This document shows, one piece after another, positions 44,908-55,300 of a stretch of DNA of 64,000 nucleotides. This stretch comes from Harmothoe impar (Eukaryota > Annelida > Polychaeta > Phyllodocida > Polynoidae): NCBI GenBank assembly GCA_947462335.1, contig OX381705.1, positions 34,805,570 through 34,869,569 on the forward strand, written 5' to 3'. How positions within the stretch are numbered: position 1 is the stretch's first letter; each line of letters starts with the position of its first letter. The position numbers were made by a program, and so were the translations under genes. The notes under the pieces were generated by a model. It did not search any database. It was not told the origin of the DNA and was given only the letters and a program-made list of their open reading frames with translations.

Positions 44908-45555
44908 CTGGTAGGGGGGATGTTAAATCGCTAATTTTGTCGTACGGTTTCAGGGACAGGCTCAAACTATGCATTTGGGACCCAAAACTTGGGAAATCAC
45001 AAAAATATTTTTTTCTGACCCCTGTGACCCCCCGTACATAGGGTCCGAAGATCGGCCAAATAGTGAGAAAATAGCCCAAATTCAGGCTTTCAGATTCCTA
45101 CTCAAACCTCACCATGTCTTCATGAAAATGGTCAGAAACCTTCATTTGAGACCCAAAGAGAGCATTTAAAGTCTTATTGTTGTGATTATAGGGGTGTTTC
45201 CCCCTCTGGGGAGGGGGTGTGTCCATGGTAAAATACTGATAAATCAGCATTTTTGAAGGCATTTGCTCCTATACAATCAGGTCCCTATACTGCCATAAAA
45301 CATCCTCATGAACCATTCTGGAGGGCCCCCTGTTTCTGTTAACTACCCCCAATGACCCCTAACACCCCCCCCCCCCCTATAGCATGCACCAATAGCCATC
45401 AGATAACTCCCTTCCCCCCTTCGCCCTCGCCTCTATATTACACTGTGCTCAGAATATCAGGATCTTTGAACATCAATAGTCATTCACAGACACCTTAGCC
45501 TGTCTTGGGAGTAAGACAGTGGTGTGTTTAAAAGAGGGGTGGGGGATATGGAGGG
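44908..45555. repeat. Left member of a large inverted repeat pair around the Gypsy element
   Basis: Runs from CTCCTGGTAGGGGGG through CTCAAACTATGCATTTGGG, GGGTCCGAAGATCGGC, GAAAATGGTCAGAA and GGGTGTTTCCCCCTCTGGGG to GGGAGTAAGACAGTGGTGTG. The same blocks occur inverted in 59868-60655. Clearly diverged (many substitutions and indels). Confidence 0.8.
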
Positions 45556-46744
45556 GGCCCAGGCCTCCTCCCTTACCCTATACAGACATAAGAGGAGGGC
45601 TACCTCAGTCCATCTAAGAACTCCAACCATCAGACCTCTTATAATCTATTTATCATACATGCATAAATAGCTTTACCACCTCAACAGAAAACAGATAAGG
45701 GACCCAACGAGACTAATACCGTAAAGTCTCGCGTAGAAGCCGCGGCTTGTACGCGAATCAAAACCTTTCTTTTGATACCAAACATGCCTATATAGGGTGC
45801 GGCTTATACGAGAGTTTTTAGAAGTATACTACAGTACTAAATTCGCCATAATTACAGCCCCAGTTCAGCTTATAGGATTCTCCAAGGTTAGGGGTGCGGC
45901 TAATACCAGAGTTAGGCTTATACGTGAGGTTCTACGGTACAGGTTATATTCTTGTGATTGCATGAATATAACCCAAATCTTGGAGGGCCTTTGCTTCAAT
46001 GTATTTAAATTGTCAACATATTAAAATGAGTTTAGATCAGATAGATAATACCCTTTTCAAAGGTCTCTATATTCATTTTGAGTTACACTACCAATGATCA
46101 CAGTCCCCGCCCCCTCCATTCTATGCCTAGTACCTCACCCCATGTGTATTCATGGTCAATATGACTGCTTTATGTTGTTACACTTATTATACATAGTAAT
46201 TCTATAATAGTTATAGCAGAGATCTAATATTAACATCACTAATAACCTGATACAACAATAAATAAAAACCCTGACTCTCCTCCTTAACCAAGTGGTTAAA
46301 TGCATAAAATGATGGATGGTAGAGGGGTGAGGGGATGGGGGAGCCTGCAAATGACTCCAAATAAGGACTGGTGTCCATATCTCTTAGTCTACACCTTGCA
46401 TGGTTAGTATCCTAGACATAAGACAAGAGATAATTATTTAATTCAATTCTCTGAGGTGTTAAATAAATACTATGAACCCTAAATATTATTGAAGCCAATA
46501 ATAAACCTTGCAATTATATTATGGGGAGGGGTAGGTAACCCTGATACCTCATTTGCAATGCTAAAGATCAGATTTTGTCAAAGACGGGAATACATGCAAC
46601 ATCTCAGAGTGCTGCTATAATATTCAGATATATGAAAATATAACATAGGCATGGTTCTTGGTAGACCTATGCCATCCCCTATATGGGGTAAAGGGTAAGT
46701 TGGTAGAACCTAATATCAAACTTTGAGGATAGATGAATACATAT
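45556..46744. other. Unassigned DNA holding one MITE
   Basis: Apart from the element at 45719-45937, AT-rich sequence with no recognised feature up to the Gypsy insertion point. Confidence 0.35.
45719..45937. mobile_element. 219-bp MITE, CCGTA(A/G)A ends, TA duplication
   Basis: The left end CCGTAAAGTCTCGCGTAGAA and the right end inverted CCGTAGAACCTCACGTATAA are similar, with TA on each side. The interior repeats GCGGCTTATACG/GCGGCTAATACC motifs. A related piece follows the foldback arm at 61978-62030. Confidence 0.65.
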
Positions 46745-47228
46745 TGTGGTGGTTCGTAATTAACTCTAGGTTAAAGAACAACGATCACGGCAGTTTCCAG
46801 GTGCGAGAATATATCTATCTTTATTCACAAGAATAACAACTCTAGTTCCTTTACTAGGGAACGATCAGTGTAGAATGAATACACACAGGTAGATCAGGTT
46901 TCTCTATAAATAGAGGAAACGGTCAGTATACAACTCTTAGCATACAACTCTGTCCGCACGGTTGGACATGTGAAGTCTCTCGTCAGTCGGGCCTGCACTG
47001 ACTGCCGTTCCAGGTAAACACATGGGTCTTATATAACACCGGCTCTTAGATCACGTGGCCAGGTGGGTGGGTTGGCCGCCCACCTGAGAGCGGCACACGG
47101 TCACCTGAAGAGGACCTGCGCCCTCTCCCGGGAACTGTGTGCACTAGCTCCAGGTGGAGAAGCCGAGTAAACAGACGTTACCCGGAAATACCGTGTATGA
47201 GATTAATATGTAATATTATGCCCCTACA
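46745..47228 (-). repeat. 3' LTR of the Gypsy element
   Basis: Plus strand TGTGGTGG...CCCCTACA, so the sense LTR runs TGTAGGGG...CCACCACA. Contains a TATA-like GTTATATAAG (sense) and an AATAAA signal in GTGAATAAAG. Differs from the other LTR at T47073 (C59587); no other difference was found by eye. Confidence 0.97.
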
Positions 47229-47240
47229 CTACCCCCCCTA
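47229..47240 (-). other. Polypurine tract
   Basis: In sense orientation CTAGGGGGGGTAG immediately precedes the 3' LTR. It is the expected primer for plus-strand DNA synthesis. Confidence 0.7.
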
Positions 47241-48697
47241 GACAAAACTAGGTGGTAACGAACATATATACTGTTTTCCTAGTACATAGAAAACCTTTTA
47301 GAACAACGACTTTATAGTTATTGTCTATACAGTAACTAGGGGCGTAACATATTAACACGACATACTACACAAGCGAGATCATCAAACTCAATATAAATAT
47401 GGCATTACACTGTAATAGCAACCATAATAGATGATTTAGGTATGTTTTATGACAAGTGAATATAATATCATACATACAATCGAACGGCTTGACACATTTC
47501 GATATGACTTCCTTATGAAGTTTCCTTACCCGGTTAAAAAAATGCGCGTGGGGTGTGTATATATTTAAGTTGAACAGAAAAGTTATTAAAAACCAGTCCT
47601 GATAAGGACTCACAACCACCAGCGTCTTACATTGATTTGTGATTTAATGAAAACATTCACACAATGGATAACAGTAACCACAGCCTTTGTTTTAAGCCGG
47701 GTAATCCGATTATATAACCGGAGTATTAATATCTCTCGCAACATACAACAGAGTCAACACACACGACAATACCTGGCGGTATATTTAGTATATACACATA
47801 GCCTTAACGACTTCATATAAACATTACGGGTAGCCACGTTTCCTAGCTTATCAGATCATACAATCTTCATATGTAGCATATTATGAAACCTGATTCATAA
47901 GGTAAATATGAGAATACCTTATTGGAACACCTGAGGTGATATGTATCACATAATAATGATATTTTATATATTAAAAACGTTTTAATGAGTAACCTGGCAG
48001 TGTACCCGGAAACCCTTACAATTAAATATAGCTTACTGGTGATCTAGTTGTGGTCAAGGTGCTCTCCGCTTCTAATAGACGAATGAGTGAGGTGCTCTCC
48101 TCTTCTTAATACTGTTTCTTGGATAAATATCACCCGAAGGTAAGTTCATATGTATACAGCTCGATAAGTATCCCGTCCTCGCTCCAGTAAAGTTCATGAC
48201 ATATATAACTATAATCCGGCTGGAAACCACGAGTACTGTCCGTTTAACACGTAATCCTAGCTCCAGGAATGTTCATGAAATATATAAGTAGATCTGGAAC
48301 CACGAGCATTGTCTGTTTGACACGTAATCCTTTGGACGGGAACAGTTTATAACTCAGCATAATAGTATCAGGAACACATCATGGTAACGTATCCCAAAAG
48401 TTAGTTTCAGGGACGTTAGTTTGGTAGCTTCCCGGTGGAGTCCTGATTCCCCATCGGTAGGCTATAGTTGAGAGTTGAGTAGTTAGGTAAGTCCAGAGCT
48501 TCCACGGAAGGTTCCCCCCGTGTTGATCCATATGCCTCTAAAAAGATGCCCCTCCCCTCAAACGGGATACCCCGTCATAAACAATTTATGACGTCAGATT
48601 AAATGAAACAACAATTAATCTATCCGGAAACTATTATATTTCCCTCCTCTATTCCTAAAAGAATTAGAAATAGACTCAGAACCTTTTATCAGTCTTT
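47241..48697 (-). other. Non-coding region between ORF3 and the 3' LTR
   Basis: About 1.46 kb without a plausible gene. It contains a ~75-bp tandem duplication (48181-48258 and 48260-48331, sharing GCTCCAG, GTTCATGA, ATATATAA, CCACGAG and CACGTAATCCT). A perfect CRE octamer TGACGTCA lies at 48588-48595. It would form the 3' untranslated region of ORF3 RNA. Confidence 0.6.
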
Positions 48698-51600
48698 TTA
48701 ACCTAAAGGTTCATCTCTTGCCCTCATTAAAGCAAGCGCGTGCTCAGTTGTGCCATCCCAGGTATCGATAGTCACGCCGAACACCCCGTAAAATTTTACG
48801 TTCATGTCCTGTAACCGTTTGGTTAACTTCTCGTTCTCTTGCTGAACGAACCCTGCGGCGGCCTCAGCAGTCTTTTGGCCTGAAGCAGCTTCCCTTGACT
48901 TTTTAGCCAAGTAGTCAGCATTGCCGACAGCGACCAATGCTTTCTCCTCCCGGTGGGCAATCTTTAGGCCATGCGTGAACAGGCCTAACATCTTGGTGTT
49001 ATACTCCACCGCCAGCTCGCGTTGGGACTCCTGGAATTCTGTTACAATTCTCTGTCCCACTTCGCAGCTCGCCTTCTCTTCCCGAGAGAAGTAGTTGACT
49101 ATCGGGACGTATTTTAATTTTACGCCACCGGTAGTTTCCGTGCGGGAGGTGCCCGCGACTGGCTGGATGACAACCGGCTCCTGGGCTGCAGGAATTACGG
49201 GTTTAACATCCGCTTGCGGCGCTTTTGCAACCGCTGCAGCCTTCGGGACAGTTATGCCCCGAGGCGTTACCACTGAGATTAGTGATTTTGGTTCAGCTTT
49301 CACGGTCAAGCCCTGCATGTCCCGAGTTGGGGTAGTGGGTGACCGGACGTCCCTGGGGGTTAGCTTTGCAGTTGTCCCCAGATGGTACGTCAAAGGCAGG
49401 GAAGCCTTTGTTCTGGTAGCCGGTTCTTTAGGCCGGGCACCTCCACAGTCAGGTTGACTGTTGGCACTGTCTGAACTGCTCAGACGTCTGGACCGGTAAT
49501 CCATGTTAGTCGCCGCCGCTTGACCGCCGGAATCACGTTTCCGATCTTTCCGGTCTGTAAACAGCGGGTCTGGATACTCGCGATAATAGTCGCGACCTTC
49601 CGGGGCATGATAAATCCCATAGTAGGAATTATCGAGATCCTCCAAATTGGATCCGGCATGTCTCCGTTTTGGTCCAGGTGAGACCGCAGGAGATCGAGAG
49701 CGGTCGCGGGCGGACCGGCTCTTCCCCCGGGAACTACCCCGGGTTTCCGGCTGACGGAAACTACCGCCACCTCTGCGGGAAGTACGGGTAGTACATAACA
49801 CCGTATACCCCTCGTCATTCATGGCGAACTTATGTCGTCCGTCCACTCTGGCAATCCTGGCTTTGAACTTCCCATCTGCGACCTCGCAGTAGAAGGGAGT
49901 TGCCGGCCGGATCTTAGCCTTTTGTTCCTCCGTGAGTGACTTGTACTGGTCACATACGGCGTCATGTAGCGCATTCACACGATTGCGAGCTACACTGATT
50001 CCCATGTTATGGCAATCCTTCATGTGGCGCATGAGCTCACCTCTCCGGGGTTCTAAACACCCGTTACACAGCTGGGATTCCCTACCTACTGTGATATCAC
50101 AGTGGTACACCACACAGTGGTGCATGTGATTTTCACAGAGGTGACGCAGAAACCGTTGCTTTGTTACAAACACGGTTCTGTCTGTGCCAATCGTGTTTAC
50201 ACATGTAGCGAATGGGCACCAATTCCTTTCCCGTTGGCTATACCAGCGGTTAATCGCAAAAAGAAGTTTTTCTTTCTGCTCCTTACTATAGTAAGTATCC
50301 GGCAGGATCCTGAGTTGATCTAGCCACTGCTGATAAAAAGCAGACGGAGGACGGTCCCGGGGGGTATTCCGGATCCAATCCTCATCGTCACTCTGACCTT
50401 TACAGTTGATCGCAAGTGGACATCCGAAATTGGTAGGACCAATCGGACACTGTTCCCATGAATTGGGAATAAACACGCGGAACTTATTGTTCGCGTTCTG
50501 CCAGACCCGCCTCATCACGTCATTAGGCGGGATGGGGTCTTCTGGGGCATTTCCTGGTTCCTCAGCGTTAGCCGGAACCTCTCCCTCTTCCGGATCCGAA
50601 TGAGCCGGACTACGGAGAGGGCTGAGACGTGCTGGATTAAATACCAGCGCAGCCGCCACGGCGGCCGCTGCTCCCGCGGCGGCGGTCATATCTGCCACAA
50701 GGGCCGGGGTGGTGGTGGTGGTGTTGGTGTTGGAGGGTTCCGGAGTATTGGCTTCGTTTATGTCCATAGCCTCATCCGTTACCTCCTCAGCCCGGGGAAT
50801 AACGGGCTGTCCTCCGGAAGGTTGTTCCGGTAATCCCTCTGCTAATACAGAGTCCGGCAAGTTAGCTAATCTTGCCTTCTCGTTCCGGCGAGCCTGACGT
50901 CCTCTCTCCTGGACAAACTCGTCCGACTGGTTGCTGTCGGCCGAGCTTGACCGGTTTGAGGCCCCCCTCTCACCTTTACTGCCGCGCCCCCTAGGTGTGG
51001 CTTTCAGCGCTTTTATTCGCGCCTTCTCCTCCGCACTGGAAGATCTGGTTCGTACTGTACGAACCGCCTCATCAACCAAACAAGATATGGCAATATCTCG
51101 TTTGACGTTGTGAGAATCCATGTAGTCTTCAATAGTGGCTACCTCCAGGACATACGAAACTACCCCCTGCGTATTAGCGGCAGCAATCTCGTACTCCTTC
51201 CGGGTTTTCGGCTCTCGGAGTTTCCCGATTCGCGCCCGGTATCTGTTGACCCCAGTCAACAACATCCCGGCAACTCCACAATTCGGGTCCAGAGACAGAA
51301 TGGGGAGTGCGGGCATTAACCGCTTTATGTCTGCGATATGCAAATCGAAGACAGCTCGTCGTAAGCAGTAGCATACGCGTAGTCCTTTCTGGAGTGCCTC
51401 CCAGTACACAAACCAGTCCGGGGGCATCTCCTCCTGCTCCTCCACTAACAGGAAGAGCAATATCGCCTGGCTCGTGAGCTGGTCAATCCGGCAGGGAGGT
51501 CCCTCCGCCGTGAGTCTTAGCACGTCCTCGTGCAGTTCTACTTCACGTCCATCGTAATTGGACATGAAGCCTCCTAGGGTTGGTACGGCCGGGCGGGGTT

Positions 51601-51913
51601 TTTCAACGTCCGCCGGCGGTTCTCCATGGTACAATAGACCCTGATCCTGATACTCAGCTTCACCGGTATCAGCGCGACCGTCAGCAGGGCTGATGGCCTC
51701 AATGTCTAGACCTTCCAAGTAATTGGCGGCGACATTAGCAGGGCGAAGCGGTGACTGAGAGTCAGCGTCGACGTCCATTATCTCCCCTTGTCCCAGGAAA
51801 TCCAGAGATTCCTGGTCCACGAGGTCAGGTTGATTAACAACCTCATTTCCTCCGCTAGCGGAGTCGCCCTCTTGAAGAGGGTCCACCTGTTGGTGGTCTG
51901 TCTCGGAGGACAT
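48698..51913 (-). CDS. Gypsy ORF3: zinc-finger, SR-rich protein of unknown function
   Basis: ATG at 51913 (minus), 1071 codons. The N-terminus (to about residue 110) is acidic. Residues ~290-410 are charged and Ser/Glu-rich with RGRGSKGERG, followed by a Thr/Ala-rich stretch. Residues 566-596 form a C2H2-like finger (C566-x4-C571, H591-x4-H596) and 616-635 a second one (C616-x2-C619-x10-H630-x4-H635); more Cys pairs lie near 505-520 and 600-605. About 725-770 is Arg/Ser-rich (SRGKSRSARDRSRSP, then PKRRH), resembling an SR domain and nuclear signal. The last ~90 residues look helical/coiled coil. There is no signal peptide and no clear membrane segment, so it is not a typical env. It probably binds nucleic acid in the nucleus. 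I recognise no family. Confidence 0.85.
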   Translation of the reverse strand: MSSETDHQQVDPLQEGDSASGGNEVVNQPDLVDQESLDFLGQGEIMDVDADSQSPLRPANVAANYLEGLDIEAISPADGRADTGEAEYQDQGLLYHGEPPADVEKPRPAVPTLGGFMSNYDGREVELHEDVLRLTAEGPPCRIDQLTSQAILLFLLVEEQEEMPPDWFVYWEALQKGLRVCYCLRRAVFDLHIADIKRLMPALPILSLDPNCGVAGMLLTGVNRYRARIGKLREPKTRKEYEIAAANTQGVVSYVLEVATIEDYMDSHNVKRDIAISCLVDEAVRTVRTRSSSAEEKARIKALKATPRGRGSKGERGASNRSSSADSNQSDEFVQERGRQARRNEKARLANLPDSVLAEGLPEQPSGGQPVIPRAEEVTDEAMDINEANTPEPSNTNTTTTTPALVADMTAAAGAAAAVAAALVFNPARLSPLRSPAHSDPEEGEVPANAEEPGNAPEDPIPPNDVMRRVWQNANNKFRVFIPNSWEQCPIGPTNFGCPLAINCKGQSDDEDWIRNTPRDRPPSAFYQQWLDQLRILPDTYYSKEQKEKLLFAINRWYSQRERNWCPFATCVNTIGTDRTVFVTKQRFLRHLCENHMHHCVVYHCDITVGRESQLCNGCLEPRRGELMRHMKDCHNMGISVARNRVNALHDAVCDQYKSLTEEQKAKIRPATPFYCEVADGKFKARIARVDGRHKFAMNDEGYTVLCTTRTSRRGGGSFRQPETRGSSRGKSRSARDRSRSPAVSPGPKRRHAGSNLEDLDNSYYGIYHAPEGRDYYREYPDPLFTDRKDRKRDSGGQAAATNMDYRSRRLSSSDSANSQPDCGGARPKEPATRTKASLPLTYHLGTTAKLTPRDVRSPTTPTRDMQGLTVKAEPKSLISVVTPRGITVPKAAAVAKAPQADVKPVIPAAQEPVVIQPVAGTSRTETTGGVKLKYVPIVNYFSREEKASCEVGQRIVTEFQESQRELAVEYNTKMLGLFTHGLKIAHREEKALVAVGNADYLAKKSREAASGQKTAEAAAGFVQQENEKLTKRLQDMNVKFYGVFGVTIDTWDGTTEHALALMRARDEPLG

Positions 51914-52060
51914 GTTTTTGTGTCACACTCAAGAAAAGTGTTTGTTGATGGATTTATAGGGGATCCACCTCCCCACAGCGACAATGGTCGTGTCCGAGCT
52001 CTCTCGTCTGCTCTGGACCGCCTCTCAACCCCAACTGGCGATTCCCGCCGCTCCGCGGGC

Positions 52061-52090
52061 CTTATATAAGGCGCGCCACCGCGCATGCGC
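52061..52090 (-). promoter_or_regulatory. Putative internal promoter for ORF3
   Basis: In the 477-nt gap between pol and ORF3, the minus strand carries GCGCATGCGC (52081-52090, an NRF1-type palindrome) just upstream of CTTATATAAG (52061-52070), within a GC-rich, CpG-containing stretch. A start ~30 nt downstream would give a leader of roughly 120 nt before the ORF3 ATG. Position and motif order fit a core promoter; activity is inference. Confidence 0.5.
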
Positions 52091-52390
52091 AACCCCGCGC
52101 GTCCCGTGACCCAGTTCCTTGGAACCAGGTCACCGCGCGTTTAATTGTAAACAGGTACCTTTATTCCACGTGTTAATCCTTACGCTCTGTCAACTCGTCG
52201 AGAGTATCAATGAAATATATATGAATGGCATAATAAAGCACATTCACCGGATTATCCGTCCATCACCCATGGGATCCTTGACAGGGGGACTATCACGATC
52301 ATTCCGACCGTACTTACTTCCACACATAACTGATTACAACATTTAAATATTTAACAAGATTACAGGACACCACACTCGTTGTGTACCGGC

Positions 52391-55300
52391 TTAGGTTATA
52401 CCGTCCCTGGCTAGTAACCGGGGACTGCGTCTTATGTTTTTAGGCATAACATTAGACCTGGTTCTAGGACACGCTTTTTCCAGAGTGGATTTAGCCTTAA
52501 CCACACTCTTCCGGGTCCTTTTCCCTTCAGCCAGCGAGACTTTATTAGCCGCCTTCTTCCCGGATCTTTTTGAGATGACGGACTTCTGCACCATTAGTTT
52601 CCGGGAAACCTCCTTCCGCGGCCTCCCGCGTTTCCGGGGAGGTTCCTTCACTAATTTCCGCTGTTCACTTTCCTCTATCAAAGTATCAACTTCCAACTCA
52701 TACGAGTCCAGGGACAAATCTCTCCCCTTCCACTCTCTTAGTCGAGCTACATTAGATTTATACATCTTTCCTTGTAATGAACGTATCACTACAGTACTGT
52801 CACTTACTATGCGGGTAACCACAAAGGGGCCGTCCCAATTACTAGCAAGTTTCAGAGTCGATAACGGCTCATGTAATCTTACTACCTGATCACCAACTTT
52901 GAATCGTCGCGGCTTAAGGCCTAGATCATAGCCGGTCTTCTGCCAGGTAGCATTCTTCTGCAGTTCAGTTCTCACCAATTCATAAGCATATTTGAATTGA
53001 TCTCTTAATGACTCCACAAACATCACATGGCAGGGGGTTTCCGGGTTCATTCCAACCACCCCGAATACCAGATCCGCGGGCATTATCAAATCTTCCCCGA
53101 AAACTAATAGATTCGGGGAACAGGAAGTACTAGAATGGACAGTGCTATTATATGCATGGCATACATAATCACACTGCTCATCCCAGTCATCCATTCTATC
53201 ATTCACCAGGGATTTCAACACCTGAATCAATGTACGATTGAATCTCTCAACCATTCCATCACTTTGTGGTCGATAGGGATTTGTTCTCGTCTTACAAATC
53301 GCCAGTCGGTGACACATTTCCTGCCAAAGATCAGATTCAAATTCCCGACCTTGGTCACTATGCATCATTAGGGGAACCCCAAGATGCAATACCCAACCTT
53401 TAACAAAAGCTTTTGCACAGGTTGCTGCTTTGTGATCCGCTAATGGAAACACTCTCGTATACTTAGTATAATAGTCAGTGACGACCATCATACAAGTATT
53501 ACCCTCAGGGGTAGTTTTAAACCCACTGATAATATCTATGGCGACTCGCGCAAATCTTACACCAAACAACTCCTGGGACAAAGGCATTTTACCCATCCCA
53601 GGCCCAGGTTTGTTTTTACAACAATCCGGGCAAGTAGCAATCCATCTTAATAGATCACTACTCATCCCTGGCCAGTAATATCTCCTTTTCAGACGTTCCA
53701 GGGAACGCTTTTTCCCGAAATGTCCACTGGTCAGGTGTCCATGGCAATAATACATAACATCCCTCCTCATACCGGAAGGTATTACCACTTGCCGGACTCT
53801 CCTACCGGATGAATTAATCTTCCACCGGTAGATGATTCCGCTCTGGACCTCTAGCTCTGCCCATTGAGCTATTAGTCGTCTCATTTCCCGATTCTCCAGG
53901 GAAATCTCAGGCCGCGGGGGCCGTATCTTCCTAGGTAACAATACCAACAACCGGCTAAGGTTAGGATCCTTTTCCTGGAATTTCCGGATGGTTCCCATGG
54001 ACCACTCCAGAACCCCAGTTCCCTTGATCTCAAAGGGAATCCTTGCTCCGGCTATGACAGCTTCATGCTGACCACAGTCATCACAGTTGGTGTTTTCGCA
54101 CTTCCTGATAGGACGTCGGGAAAGTGCATCAGCATTTACATGCTTTACCCCAGCTCTATGCTGGATCTGACTTTGCTCCAAACCGAACTCGGAAAGGTGT
54201 GCTAGCCAACGTCCAATCATTCCTTCCGCATCTTTGAAATTCAATAACCATCTCAAAGAGGAATGATCTGTTCTTAGCGTAAAATCGGACCCCCAAAGGA
54301 AATGTTTGAACTTTTTAGTATAAACTATCACAGCCAACAATTCCCTTTTAGTGGTACAGTAATTACGCTGGGTCTTACTCATAGTATTACTAGCAAAGGC
54401 AATGGGAACCTCCACTCCGCCTTGGACTTGACTGAGGGCGGCCCCAATACTCTCATTGCTAGCATCTGTATCCAATACAAAATGACCATCCGGGGTAGGA
54501 TACTTTAACACCGGGGTCTCTACAAACAACTTTTTTATTGCTAAGAAAGCTGTGTCCTGTTCCCTCCCCCATGGGAACTCCTCCTTCCTACTTCCGGGTG
54601 TCCAGTGTGACAAACACTGGATCGGATAGGCTACCCGGGAATACCCCGGCAGGAAGTCCCTATAGTATGAGCAGAATCCTAGAAAGGATCGCACATCTTT
54701 AGGACCCCTGGGGACTTCCCATTCAGTCACACTCCTGATCTTTTCCGGATCCGCCTTAACCCCCTCGGTGGAAATAATCCGCCCTAGGTAGTTGATATCC
54801 TTCTTAAACAGATTGCATTTCTTTGGTTTCAATTTGAGACCGTTAGACATGATTCGGTTTAAGACTTCTTCCAAATTACTTAAACAATCCGCAAAGGTCT
54901 TTCCAAACACGATTACGTCATCCAAGTAAACTAGACATTTCCGCCATAATAAATCACTTAACAGCGTCTCCATCATGGCTTCAAAGGTGGCCGGCGCGTT
55001 ACATAACCCGAACGGCATTACCTTATATTCAAACAACCCAATATGGCTAGAAAACGCGGTTTTCTCCATATCTTCAGGCTTCATGCCTACTTGCCAATAC
55101 CCGGACTGTAAATCCAGGGTACAAAACCATTCATTCCCTCCCAGGGAATCAATCGTCTCATCTATCCTAGGAAGAGGATAGGAGTTCTTCTTAGTCAACC
55201 CATTCAGTTTCCGGTAATCAATACAGAACCGTATGCTACCGTCCTTCTTGGTTACCATACACACAGGGGAGGACCAAGGGCTCATGCTGGGAACAATAAC

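Noticed and set aside
49095..49457. 120-codon plus-strand frame opposite ORF3
   Set aside because: Shadow of the GC-rich ORF3 coding sequence.
48698..51913. ORF3 as an envelope gene
   Set aside because: No signal peptide, no transmembrane anchor and no cleavage site; instead zinc fingers and an SR-rich segment.
52434..52889. 151-codon plus-strand frame
   Set aside because: Antisense of the basic pol C-terminus; composition explained by that.
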